In this document: piece after piece, positions 1-11,900 of the stretch
Position numbering within the stretch: the stretch's first letter is position 1
Layout: the number at the start of each line of letters is the position of its first letter
Source of the DNA: Setomelanomma holmii
Taxonomy: Eukaryota; Ascomycota; Dothideomycetes; Pleosporales; Phaeosphaeriaceae
Assembly: GCA_010015745.1 (NCBI GenBank)
Contig: ML978180.1
Location: forward strand, 1-64,000
Direction of reading: 5' to 3'
Length of the DNA: 64,000 nucleotides
Notes under the pieces: model-generated
Database searches by the model: none
Seen by the model: only the letters and a program-made list of their open reading frames with translations
What the model was told of the DNA's origin: nothing
Made by a program: the position numbers and the translations under genes

Positions 1-626
1 GGCTCAGAGGTAAGTGCACTTGCCCATAGGGCAGTGCCTACTACAATAGGATAACATGTGACTTCAGCCACGTGGTTACATAGGTGGAGGTAATCAACCA
101 ACGTTTAGATCTCACTTAGCATTGTGCCGTGGTAATTAGTGGTGGCCACTACTATGGATTTTGGGATCGATCTGACCAAGCCATAATGACAGGATCTAAA
201 GTAATATTCAAGGACAAGACTTCCACTACCACCTTATACAAGCGCAGATCCTTCTAGAGCAGCAACGACACAACAATCTAGTCTAGGCCCCCCTCCAACC
301 TGATCAAGACTCTCTCTACCTTCGCATATTGCCTGCAGAAAGACGCTACCTACTCCTCCACAGCGAGATTGGTATAGAGCTCAGGAAGATCGGCGCTAGT
401 TGACCCATTATACGCAAGGCTCAACAATGTGTCAACGTGGTCCTTCTCCAAGCCCTCAATATTGTACGAACTGCCCTCCACCAGCACAAGCCTGGTCGGT
501 GCCACATGCCGCTCGCACGGTTGCTGCACCTCCTCGGTGGCCCAAGAGGCGTCGCAAGAATCGTCGGCACGCTTGTTATTGCGGAAGTGGTAGCGTGCGC
601 CTGTGAGTATTCTGCCAGAGGCTGTT
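1..626. other. Intergenic stretch, no gene seen
   Basis: Short open frames occur on both strands near 400-720 but overlap each other and show no recognisable protein features. Part of this may be the 3' flank of the small cysteine-rich gene that ends at 627. No RNA gene or repeat is seen. Confidence 0.5.
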
Positions 627-1007
627 TCAAGTCAGACCTGTGGAACTGTACACCGTGCATCGGGCTGAGGGGGAAAAGAAGAAGTGGGAGGGATGGCGCA
701 GGGTTTGGTTGGGTTTGATGGGCGACTTACCACCGACACAGACGGTGGCCTGGTCGTTGGAGTCGCACGAGGCGACCAAGACTTCGCAGTTGTTTTGGCG
801 GTAGGCGCCCACATTGATGTGCCGGGTCAGCGGAATAGCTTGCCAAGTGGCGCTGGCGTGGTGATCGTTGTTGATTGCGCAGCACACCTTGGGATCCATA
901 TTTGGGCATCCTACACCGACGCCAGAGCAGTCAGTGTTCGTCCACAGAAACGTGTCAATCGCGGTTGCTACTGTCTTGAAGCCGGGGAGAACCATTGAGA
1001 GATACAT
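627..1007 (-). CDS. Small cysteine-rich protein, possibly secreted
   Basis: I do not recognise the family. The frame starts at an ATG at 1007 and most likely has one intron (665-730, 66 nt; donor GTAAGT, acceptor CTCAG), giving 104 residues with eight cysteines (motifs such as TDCSG, GVGCP, KVCC, NNCEV, ASCDS). An even number of cysteines in a short protein suggests disulfide bonding and secretion. The N-terminus (MYLSMVLPGFKTVATA) resembles a signal peptide followed by an Ala-x-Ala cleavage site, but a Pro and a Lys sit in the hydrophobic core, so export is uncertain. The intron is a multiple of three and has no in-frame stop, so an unspliced transcript would encode a 126-residue form. It stands alone in a gene-poor region, as many effector-like genes do. 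Alternative: a decaying copy of a secreted-protein gene. Confidence 0.5.
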   Translation of the reverse strand: MYLSMVLPGFKTVATAIDTFLWTNTDCSGVGVGCPNMDPKVCCAINNDHHASATWQAIPLTRHINVGAYRQNNCEVLVASCDSNDQATVCVGGKSPIKPNQTLRHPSHFFFSPSARCTVYSSTGLT

Positions 1008-2559
1008 ATTGGACTCTTGAGGCTTGAGATTTGGGTGAACAATTTAATAGTAGGAAGGGAAGCTTAAGAGATAGATTGATGCGATGGAAGAGAGCAGTCG
1101 ATACCACATAAATCAAGCTTCGTTTATATACACCGGAATCTCTCGTCTACACCAGCAGTCATTCCAGCGTTCTCTGGGCGTCTTCTTACAAGATCCGCCC
1201 TGTCCAGCGAGCGCTTTTGCCTAACTCGGGGTTCGTTCGTTCCCGGGCGAAAGTAGTCGAGCACTATAATCTACTTCTCTCAGAGGAAGCTTTAGCATGT
1301 CTAACGATTTTCTTAGTGAGGTTTGCCTGAGTTGAACAGGATTGTCACATCGAAAGTTTTTATACGGTCGATCTCGCCAAGAGGGCGAAAGCTTATTTAC
1401 GGTTAAAGAAACCTTCTCGCTGTACTAACTACTTTGACCTCAGTGTAGGTGTATCGTATGATGATGGCCTGTAGTTACTACGCCCCAGTCCCCCATTTCC
1501 ACAAGTGAGGCGATGGGTCTCAATATCGATCAATTACATGGTATCCACAGATGTTGTATGTACGACCTAAGGCGTTGCTCGACGTAGGTGTCTTGTTAAG
1601 CAGAAGTACGATTCGAACTTTCGCAATCTCAATTTCGTACGAGCTCTGAGCGGATTCACTACAGGAAGCTCTTGGGCCTCGTGCCGTGTCTCACCAACTA
1701 CTCTCAATTTAACATGGTTGCAGACTACAGTTTCAGATCCGTGAATGGACGTCTGCAGAGTTTTCAGGCCGAAAGACCAAGAGACAACAAGGCTTTCCGT
1801 TCGCTCAGCCCTACCTAAGCAACGAATTAGTAGTTAGCTGGGTGGCTACTAGCCAATACCCGCTGTTGTATGTTTTTGCCATTTCTTTACAACATCACGA
1901 GATATGCTAGTAGGCAGAATATGATGGACAACCCGCTGGCCTTGGATATCTTCGTTGGAGTAGTCATCAATACTCTTCTTGACTTTCTACGCACAGCTCT
2001 GGGTATCTGTGTTGTCGCAAATGCTAATACAACTGGTACGAGGTCGTGCAACAATTGGTGCCGAGTCTGGCCAAAACTTCTCGCAAAGAGACATAGCTTG
2101 CAGAGCTCGGTGCAACCTTAGGTATCTTGATCTCTAAATATCAACAATAAAACATGCTTCAAAGATAGCCAGACCTCTAAAAGAGCAGGGAAATGCCTCG
2201 ACGTTTCGCGGAGATGGGAGCTAAGAGTGCACGAGCCATCGTACCACTTGGTGCTCAGGGGCCGCGGGGTTTGCATGCACAGTCCGCAACAAGCAAGTCA
2301 ATCCGTTCACCTTCAGAGACCCACTTACCTATCTAGGTAGGAATTAAACCTCTGTAGGCAACTACTAGGCTCAAATAGGTAATCAATCAAGTTAAGCCAG
2401 ACCTTCTGAGCCCCACTTAATTGCTTGTTGCGGCGTCTATTTGCATGGAGGGTTAAGGACTGGCCCTACGAAACAGCTCAGTCCTATGTATAGCTACCCA
2501 TTGCTTCTGTGGTGGAGCAGACATGGTTTCTGAAAAAGCGCAAGAACTGAGCGAAGATT
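1008..2559. other. Intergenic stretch, no gene seen
   Basis: This 1.5 kb holds only one short open frame of note (1870-2121 +), with no family resemblance. Stops are frequent in all frames. No tRNA, repeat or transposon end was recognised. Confidence 0.5.
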
Positions 2560-3897
2560 GGCTTGGAAAGGGTATGGGTTAGCGAAGGGGATTCACATCA
2601 CTGGTACGCACGCTACCATCAGTGGACTTGTCGAGTTCATGGAAGTCAAGGATGTAGCGGAATTGAGAGCGATCCTGGCGTCCAAAACGACTTACGCAGT
2701 AATATCAGCGCGATGAAGAGCACAGCCATGGCACGTAGCGACATCGGTATCGTGCTCGCATAGCTGTGGCAGCGTTGCGAACTGTAAGGAAATCTTGCGG
2801 CATCTTCTTCCTCAAGCAGTCCCACCAGGAGACTGGTATGATAAAAAGAATGGTTGAAGCTACCCCGAGGTAGTGCAATACGAGGGCAGCAAGTTGCAAA
2901 AATGTCTAGCGATAGCCGTCAGCTGCCTGCGAACAGGTGCCGTCAGCACATCGCGAGGGCCTCAGGCTTGCCAGCCAGGCCTGAAACGGGGTTTAAAAAA
3001 TTGTGCTGCCGCCAGAGGTTGCTCTCTGGAATCCCAAAGGGATCTGATTTGCGACTACCCTCATACATGACGAGGGAGGGCGTGGCCAACGCAAGCCAGA
3101 CGAGGTAGTAACCGAGAAGTCGACGAAAGCGAGGGCTCACCATTGGAGGGTGCTATCCTACCAGGTTGTTGACGACTCGGTGACTGTGCAAATCAGCGTA
3201 GGCAGCACCATCAGGAACCAGACGAAAGAAGACGGGGACGGGGTCTGGTCGGCGAGCTTTATTCTGCTAATAGGTGCGACGTCATTATCGCCTCATCTCT
3301 GAATAGAGAAGGCCTCCTGCACGGCGGAGTTGATGAGGGAAGGCACTGGTGGTGGAAGTGCTCATCGAGGAGGCGCCACGAGGAAGGCATCAGGCAGCCG
3401 TCGTGCACCTGGAAGGCGCCAGGCACCGACAGCTCGTACCCACGCCACCTTAGCGATATTACCGTGGCTCTCGATAAGGACGTTATCAGAGCAGGTTCCG
3501 GTCCTGGAATCAAATCAGCCATCCGGACTATGAGGTTGGTGGGCTGCTCTCTTACGATCACTATAATCGCCCAAAAGAAGACAAGGAACTGCAGATACCA
3601 GCTTCCGCATCGGAGCAGACCACGACCCCGCGGGAAATTCTGCTTGCCCAGCACCCTACCGAGCACTGGCATCGTCATGAAGCCGTGAAGCAGTGCTATA
3701 TGGAAGAGTCAAGCTTGTCTAAACATATGATTTAGGCCCGCCCCTCGGGTGAAGAAGCACAATGTCGGTGGAATATGCAGGAACTTAGCTTCGAACTGCG
3801 ATACTTTGTTGGCGTTGTAGAGCAGAGTTGCTTGGAGATATGCGAGGAGTGTTGCAGCGAAAGACATCTCGTGTTGAGGTCGCAGTGGTCTGAACAA
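2560..3897 (-). pseudogene. Relic of an MFS transporter (allantoate permease/Dal5-like)
   Basis: Read on the minus strand, scattered frames recall pieces of a Dal5/anion:cation-symporter type major facilitator in the right order. Near 3897-3709 there is a hydrophobic start (FAATLLAYLQATLLYNANK). Near 3678-3259 there is a segment with FLVFFWAII followed by NLIVRMADLIPGPEPALI, like the TM3-TM4 region. Near 3143-2943 the piece RLLGYYLVWLALATP resembles a late transmembrane helix. Near 2899-2620 a last helix (STILFIIPVSWW) is followed by SQFRYIL, like the C-terminal FRY segment. The pieces lie in different frames and are separated by stops, so no intact protein can be made. Assignment rests on motif memory only and could be wrong for individual pieces. 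Confidence 0.4.
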
Positions 3898-4215
3898 ATC
3901 TCGACGTGCTTAGGGCAGTCTCGGTAGCGGGTGGGCGAACAACTTTATTGTCCTGGCGAGAAAACTCGTAGGACTAAGGAGTCGAAGTGTGCGCGCCCTC
4001 AAGTGCGGCTGCGGAGTTGCAAATTGGCCTGCTGCATTGTACCGTGGTTCACTGAGGTGTGGTGCAGCAAACTATCGAACTTGACTCCAGGCTACCTGCG
4101 CACTTTCGACGCAACCTTAGTACGCACCAACACCGCGCAATCACTCGTCGCACTCGCAGAACTCGAGATTTTCTGCATCTGAGTAGACATTCATTCTACT
4201 GCATGTCACGCGTAC
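3898..4215. other. Intergenic stretch, no gene seen
   Basis: Open frames here run into the relic that starts near 4216 but show no recognisable protein content. Nothing else is seen. Confidence 0.4.
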
Positions 4216-4964
4216 GTGATACCAAATATGGCAACATTGTACTCGACGTTCTCTGCCGCAACACTCCGGATACCATTCCGCCGCTTCGCAACACAGGCCA
4301 TCTTCCCCGTGCTGGCGGTCCTCATCTCCGGCCTCCTACAGAAATGGGACATCTTGCCTACGAACGAACTCATCGCACTCCCTCGTGTCGCTTACGAGGA
4401 TCTTCCGCTGACATTTCGCAATCCTCTCGCCGAATCCCAAAGTCCACAATACCGCATCCCGCTCGTTTATTGTTTGGGATACCTTCACCAGGCCACCACA
4501 GCCATGGGGAAAAGTCTCCTCGAATCCAGATCGGGCAAACGCATTATGTAGTGGTCCATTTCTGCCTCACCTTCTTCGTCATCTCTGAATTCGAGTTCTA
4601 CCGCGCATACATCAAATTCAAGGGCTTCGAATCAAGTCTCGACGCGGTGAAGTGCTTCCTCGCAGCAAACGTCGAGTCCGACTAGGTCTTCCCTGTTTCT
4701 CGCGATCCAGTGGGCTTTGGCTATGCGACTCGCACCGAAGGACCAGACTTCGAGATATTCAGTAAATTTATGGGCTTGCACATTGGGCAGTGGCTCCTCT
4801 TTTGGATTGTTGGTGGGCTCGCGAATTACTTGCTCAAGCGTATGGTTAGTTCAAGTTCGAACGACGGAAGGGATCTTTTCTGGGCGATGACGAGTACGAA
4901 TGTCTTCTTCACGACGCAGATTGCCTTAACGTCGCTTCTGCATCTGCCGCTGGAGGGTGGTTAG
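4216..4964 (+). pseudogene. Possible broken membrane-protein gene
   Basis: Two protein-like stretches lie in different frames. The first (ATG at 4228, to 4551) has a mitochondrial/signal-like start and a hydrophobic run (AIFPVLAVLISGLL). The second (about 4545-4964) contains FCLTFFVISEFEFYRAYIK, then an in-frame TAG at 4683-4685, then a stretch with two likely transmembrane helices (LHIGQWLLFWIVGGLANYLL and a segment starting FFTTQIALTSLL). The second stretch reads as one protein but for the TAG. I found no convincing intron that would remove the stop and join the frames, so I call it a relic. The family is not recognised; a real gene with missed introns remains possible. Confidence 0.3.
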
Positions 4965-5330
4965 GCAGGCCAATAATGTAGAATTTCAGGCGGTTGTTGG
5001 GGTGGTAGAGTAGAAGGCGAGGGTCGAAGCTTACAACGAGTCAGCTCGTAACTAGATGTGTGACTACTAGGAAAAACACCCACTGTTGTTCTGCGGCCCC
5101 ACTCGTGCATGCCCATCTCCAGGATAAAGATTGTGTTCTGCGACCCTCACTACAGTTCAGTACCATGGCAGATGAAAGCCGTTGGGAAAAGATGTTCTCG
5201 GGAAGGATTTGAGGGCAGATTGAGTCAACGAAAATCAGAGGCACAGCTATAAAGTGTGTCGTGGGATTGCATGGTCGATTTTGAGAGAATCTGCTGAATG
5301 TCGTATGGATGCCCGACGACCGAACCGATG
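4965..5330. other. 3' flank of the histidine kinase gene
   Basis: No coding features are recognised. Part of this must be the 3' untranslated region of the minus-strand kinase gene that ends at 5331. Confidence 0.5.
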
Positions 5331-8253
5331 TCATTGCGGTAATGCTTGTACTAATTTATCAGGCATACCATCAATTAGTTTTCGCATCAGAGCCACGAGG
5401 TCCGATGCATTGTACGGTTTCTGAAAAACATGATCGGCCCCAGCAGCGAGCGCTTTCTCAATCTGCCCTTCTCGAACATTGGCCGTGACGGCAATAACAG
5501 GCAGTCGCCTTGGTAGTTTACCCGCCTCCTCCAGCTCGCGGATCCTTCGTGTTGCAGTGAGGCCGTCCATGACTGGCATGTGCATGTCCATTAGGACAAT
5601 GTCGAAATGTGCGTCCGGCTTGCATAGGGCATCGAGCGCTGCGACCCCGTGGTTTGCGACTTCGACGACGCAGTCAGACCTTGTAAGATGTCTGCGGAGT
5701 ACTTTTTGGTTGATGACGTTGTCTTCTACGAGTAAGACGTGGGGTTTGTGGTCTGATATAGTATGTGTGGGAGCTGGTCGTGAGGGTAGTGCAAGCTCTG
5801 CATTTTCTCTCTCGGCTCGGCGAGTCTTGATGTAAAATACGAACAAACTGCCCGTGCCAGGGTTTGACATGACACCAATCTCTCCTCCCATTCGTTCTGT
5901 CAGCTCTTTCGATATGAAGAGGCCCAGCCCGCTTCCGCCGTATGTCACGTGTGTCATGACACTGGCTTGTCGGAAGCGCTCGAAGATCTTCTCAACCTCA
6001 TTCATGTGCATGCCAATACCTGTGTCGGAGAGACTGAAAGTAAGGTAAACGGCTGGGCCAGAGCCCCATTCCGAGCCGTCCATGAGATCTGATGCGTCTT
6101 CGCCCAAGGGTGCCCATCGTATGCCGTGTGGCAATAAAGCACTGATGTTTGTAGCTCGTGGTGGTGATAGCGTTGCTCCATATCGGACCTTAATATTTCG
6201 TTCGCCGTGGATCTTCATGAATTTGATAGCGTTAGTAAGCAGATTAATGAAAACCTGTATTACTCGTGATGAGTCAAAGTTGAGAAAGTCGATATCCAGC
6301 TCTTTCATAGACGATTCAGCAATCACTTCGGTAGTGATTGCTTTCGATTGAATCTCTGCCTCAAACATGTTGAGCACGGAGTTCACGAGCTCAGATGGCC
6401 TGGTCGCAGATGGCTTCAGCGACAAGAAAGTTGATTCCAGGCGACTCAGCGTAAGGATGTCATCGATAATGCGTTTCTGATGTTTGCAACAATCCAGTAT
6501 AATGGAAGCTGCCGAGGTATTTGCCTTCAACGTTTCGAGTACCGCGTCCGGAATCGTGTTGAGAGCCTGTCTTGCCTGAAGGTCATCTACGGCCAAGGAG
6601 ATACCGTCAGCGCAATGAACGATCGCCGAGAGTGGATTTCTCATTTCGTGAGAAACAACATCAATAAACTTTTCCTGCTGACGCTTAGCATTTCGAGCTT
6701 CCTCCGCCAGACGAGCTTGCCACGCTTCGGCCCATTTCAAGCGACTGATATCTGTGACACAAGCCATGCCAGATACGATGACCCCATGCTCTTTGAAAGG
6801 AAAAGCTAGTATCTGGACATGTGCAGGTTCCGCCTCGCCCACTGGTGGAACGAATATTTGTTTCAAACGAAGCTCCGCGGAAACATGATTTTCGCCTTCA
6901 AAGATCTTAGTCCAGACGTCTTGTGCGATTTGCTGGTCCTCGTCCAGGAACGCCTCATAGATATTGCCGCTAATATGGCTAGAATCTGAGGAGAGACTCC
7001 ACGTCTCCGAAGAGAGGCTTGCAAGTGAGGCAAACTTGTCGTTCGCCCATATAAGCGCACCGTCAGGCTTTGCATGAGCCATACCGACCGAGGCATGATC
7101 TACTAGATGACGGACCTTCATATCACTAAAGTCCAAGTCGCTTTGTAATTGCTCTTGCTTCTTGCGCAGATTTTCTGCGTCCCAAGCGGAGGCAAGCACG
7201 CTTGATGCTGTTCTCGTCAAGTCAGAGATGAATTCTTCGCAGGTGTCGTCAAATGGCCTGTACGGATTCGTGCCGGTTATAAGGAATCCGAAGTGACGAT
7301 CGCCAGTCCTGAGAGCCATTGCCGCAATACTTTTCGGTGCTTGCTTGAAACCGAGCCAGTCTACACCCTCGAAACGGTCATCGGGTACTGCCAGCACTCT
7401 GCCGGCACCAGCCTGCTGGCATAACAACGAAATGCCTTCTTCACTGGCTAGATCTTGTCCATCCCTCAGTAGCGCATGTCCATCAGGTATTCCCAAATGC
7501 CCTCGTACCCGCAGTATGGTCTGCCCAGGCTTCGCATCTGTAGTTGCCTCATAGAGAACAGCCATCGGTATGTCGAGAGGATCGGCTTCCAGGCTCGTCA
7601 TGATATGCGAGTACACCCCGTCCACGGTCAAGATGGCGGGCGTCGCGAGAAGGTTAAGCATGTTCTTTCTTCGATCCAGTATCTTCTGTCTTGTCACCTC
7701 AAAGAGGGCATTGTAGAAGCCTTCGATCTTGCCATCCACGCCTCGGATAGGGGTGAAGTTGCCCGTAAAAAAGGCTTCTTCCGTGTAACCATTCCTCTCC
7801 ACCATCATTGGTGCTTCTATCACATCTTGAGCTTGTCCAGAACGTATACCTTCTTCGAACATCGGTCTTATGAACGGATCTAGCTCAGGGAACCCAAATG
7901 CAAATGGCTGACCCATCAGCAAAGGGTGAGCTCCGGCAGCTAGAGGGACGAACGACGCATTGTAGATAGCTATCTGGTCGGGACCCCTATGCAACCGTCA
8001 ACCACGGGATCTAGAAGTCAGAGGCATAGATCTGGTGCTCCTACCAGTACAGAGTTGCAGCGCGACTGTCCGACATCACCATGTGGGTATACATGCGCAG
8101 TGATGTGCTCCATTGGGACATGGGCCCCAAGGTAGTCTGCACCCAATTGACGCTCTTGATGAAGCGCACATGGTCGGTCTGTGGGAGGGCTGTAGTCCAA
8201 TTGCGGGCGGTAGTGTCGTCCGTTATGTTATCACCAGAAAGCTCTGGAGACAT
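5331..8253 (-). CDS. Hybrid sensor histidine kinase/response regulator
   Basis: A two-component phosphorelay sensor that autophosphorylates on His and passes phosphate to its own receiver domain, then in fungi to an Ypd1-type carrier. Two exons (8045-8253 and 5331-7986; intron 7987-8044, 58 nt) give 954 residues. Exon 1 joins as LYW|GPDQIAIYN, opening a PAS-like sensor domain; a GAF-like region and a second PAS-like domain follow. The H-box is FIDVVSHEMRNPLSA (His about 516). Then come the N-box FINLLTNAIKFMK, the G boxes DTGIGM and GGSGLGLF, and a C-terminal receiver (HVLLVEDNVINQK, phospho-Asp about 870 in LMDMHMPVMDG, Lys in FQKPY). No transmembrane segment is seen, so it is probably cytosolic. 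An in-frame ATG at 8253 is used as start, but an upstream exon before it cannot be excluded. The fungal HHK group cannot be set by eye. Confidence 0.9.
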
Positions 8254-8983
8254 GAAATTCAGAATGCCGTTGCAATCGCGGGGCCAGGTAGCACATTAGG
8301 CGGTAGGCGATGGGTGCGCTGAACAGACATGTAGGTCACTTCACGCAGAGCTGAAATGTTGGAAGTTGTGGTGGGGGACGCACTCCATCGATTCGAAATC
8401 AAAGTCCGGACTCGGAACGCCTTCCGAATTGTCGGGCAAACCTTGAGCCGAGCTGTAACGCGTGCGGATTCGTGGCGTACTCCACGTGACATCTTTTCGC
8501 CAGATGCGTCTGACATCGCGACAAACTGCCGAAGAAACAGTGACGAGGGCATAATTCTGAATACCTTTCGGATTATACTGCAAACATCGATCAGAACAGC
8601 AGAATACTCATTCCGTGGGACGCAGAAGTGGGCGCAGGATCAGTGAGTGGCAAGTAGTGTATCCCATGTTAATCATGGGAGCTGGACAATGTGAGCAATA
8701 TGTTTAAGAAAGAGGATTCATGAGGGGTGGAAACTGTTCAACGACCTTTGCTTTGACTAGAAATTACGCTGAGATGCCCATGGGTGGAAAAAGACTAGAA
8801 ATCGCTGACAAAGATGCCGTAATGAACGCCATGCTGAATCAATACGCTTGCCTATGAGATGACAGGTGCGATATGCAGGCAAATGGACCACCGCACCGAC
8901 CCGCAAACTATGCAAATGCAATGAAACGCCACAATGAAGAATTCTTCAAACTCGAATGAACGACATCAGCCGCTATAAGCAAT
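8254..8983. other. Gap between kinase 5' end and channel 3' end
   Basis: This holds the promoter side of the histidine kinase. A minus-strand open frame at 8341-8583 ends in a Ser/Asp/Phe-rich segment that could be an additional 5' exon of the kinase, but I found no splice pair that joins it in frame. Nothing else is recognised. Confidence 0.4.
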
Positions 8984-11900
8984 CTAAAGACTCGACCCCA
9001 TGCGATCTTCACCATGATCTCTCCGATCAACCTTCTTCTTCCCTTTGCCTTTCTTCCTGTTGAGCTCATTCGGCGGCGTATGCGTTCCACGGCTCCCGAC
9101 CTGGCTATCGCCTTGCTTCAGTCCCTTGACCTCTTGCAGCATGTCACGGAAGCCTTCTTCGAGCGTCGTCATTCGCGCCAACATGATCCTGCTCATACGG
9201 TTTGAATCAGAGTCCTGATCACTATTCTGACGATCCCGCGCCTTCATGCGTGCGGCAAGTTCAAATTGCGTCGTGAAGGATGCTGGGAGCGTGTTTAGGT
9301 TGCCGAAGTTGGGATTGAGATTGTTGTCGCCAAGGTCGGAAGCAAGATCCAGGGCGACGGCATTGAAGGAAGGCTCACGGTCGCGGTGGTTGGCAGCGAA
9401 GAAGTTGGCAATGTTCGGCGTGTTTCGGCCTGGTTCACGTGGAGGCAAGATCGCTCGGGGACGTGATGCAGGCAGTGCCTGAGGTCGCTTCGGTGTGCGT
9501 GCCCCAGCCAAGGTCGATCCGTCCATGCGACCAGGTGTAGCCGTGCCACTTCTTAGACTAGTCTTCGGCCGTCGTGGAGATGTTGATCGTGAAAGATCAA
9601 TCGTATCCTTGGTGGGACTGAAGAGAACTGTGCCCGTTGACAGATTGCGATTGTGTCCTGGCTTCATCCAAGAAGGTTTCTTGCTAGGTGAGCCTTGTGG
9701 ACCATGGAAGCTAGATGCGGATGGGCTGTCTGTTAGGTGAAACCCTTCAGGTCCGATCACCAGGCTGTGCGCTTGTCCCACAGAGGACTTTCGCGAAGAC
9801 ATCTTTGCTGGAGTGCGCGCTTGACTTCTTGGAAGCATGGTCATGGGAGTACGGAAGAACTCTTCTTCGTCTGAAGACTCGTACTGGCCGCGAGTTCTCT
9901 GATTTTCCTTGGCGAAGCCTGAAGATATACGTGGAGTAATCTGAGTTGAACTCGCACGATCTTCTTCGTCGTCCCCATCCGCATCAGTCTGCTGTGGCCT
10001 GACATCTACTTCTTCCTCTTCAGCAATTGGTTGGGTGAACGTCACCAAGTTGTCGTCAGGGTCCGATGCGACTGTCCTGGTTGAGGCAAGCGGGTATTTT
10101 CTCCTAGGTTGACCCGTAGTCTTGCTACGGCGCAAGTACGGCCTGTTCCCATGTCGACTCTCCAGTCTGTCCAGCACCGATCTCGTATCCTCTTGTGGAG
10201 GCGCTTGCTCGTCATCATCGCCCATCTTCTTCATCCAATCAGAAACCACATTGCTTGAGTTTCGCCTGCCAGTCGGATAGCGAGAGGGAGCCTGAATGCT
10301 AGAGTCGCGATACGGTCGACGGAAGACCTCCTCGAGAGCGCGGTCTTTGTGAAATGTGGTAACCGATGGCTCTCGCAAGCGAGAACTGAACATGTCGACC
10401 GGGCCGCGAAGGCTGAAAGCTGGAACTGGCTCGACGGAGCCCTGGCGACCACGGTTCTCGACTAGATCCGTAGGACCATACGCGAGATGTGATAACAACA
10501 GACGCTCGTACACGAAGATCGTGAACAGCACAGGTATGTGGGTCAACTTGATGACCAGGCGATTCATGCGCAGGAACTTCTTGAACGGCATAGTGTACTT
10601 GATCGGAATCAACAGCCATCCGATAATGTTGGTTGGAGGAATGTACGAAAACAGTGCGTCGGACTTGACCATAGAAATCGTGTTGACGGCGAATAGGAAC
10701 TGGTGCTCTTCGTCTGCGTTCTTGACAACAGCCATGAACGAATTGGTCAAGACAGTTACCAAGATGGTGACGATGAGAAAGTGACAGATGAAGAGGAATA
10801 AGGCCAGAAGGGTTCGGCCTAAGAAGTTCATCTCGCCCCACAAGTCCCAAGCAGCTGGCGTAAAACCCATGACTAACTGGAAGATGGCATATGCGGCGTC
10901 TGAGGCACCAAGATCCCTCTTAAAAGCCAAGCTGAAGGCAACGAAGAACCCGCTGCAGCTGATGATGATCAGGACGAGGATCGCAACAAGGTCCATTGCC
11001 ATCATCTTGAAGGCGATGAGCAGTTGCGAAAAGTACCGATAGTGGTCTAAGGCCGAGAAGAGCCGAGGGAATAGCAAGACTGCTGTAGATCCAAGTACAT
11101 CGTAAGCCATCGCCGCGACTTGATGTCGGCTGACATCAGGCATGAGGATGCCATAGAGTCGAAGAATGTAGTAAGCCATGAACATCAGAAGGATACCGAG
11201 ATCGAAGGCATTCCAGACTGACATGATGTACAGACTAAAGCCTTGCTCTGAGAACCCGACCACTTCGTCAAGCATATAGCCAGCGCTCCAGAACCAGAAC
11301 AGCACCTCCAAGGCCGTGATGTCGTCGGATTTCTCCGTGAGTACCGCCAGGAATAGTCCAAGCATAATGCCGAAAGAGATGGTAGAAAAGAGATTGCGAT
11401 AGCGTGGAACACGTAGACGTGATAGCTTGAATAGAGAGGCATCGTGCGGATCGTAGAGGGTGACCGTTCGTCTCATGAGTGCAGCCGTGGGCGGTTGCGG
11501 CAAGTCTCGCTTCGTGGTGAGCATACGGCGCGAAGGGCCTCTGCCTGGCGATACGTTCTCGGGACTGTTGTAGCCGCGTTCCTGTGGTGTATCAGGCTTA
11601 CGATGGAGACTATCAGCAGCAGAATGGAAGACGATGGTGCCAGCCCAGATGGCTTCCAACTGCCGCACAACTAAGGGATGAGCCAGGAATTTCTTGGCCT
11701 GGGCGCGGATGGCGATCTCGAGAGTGGAGATGCGCGCAGCACGAGGAGCCTGTCGCGACCAGTTCATGCCACCTGGGGTATGTGCACCAGTTGCAGGCAC
11801 CTCGAGGCCTTGTAGCGGGTCGAAGTCGTACGAGAGAGCATCAATCAGCTCTCGCGTGGAGAATTCCTTTAACAGCCTCATAGCTAGTAGCTCACAGATC

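Noticed and set aside
7987..7994. ATG at 7994 as the kinase start
   Set aside because: It lies within a 58-nt intron; splicing restores a longer conserved N-terminus (LYW|GPDQIAIYN).
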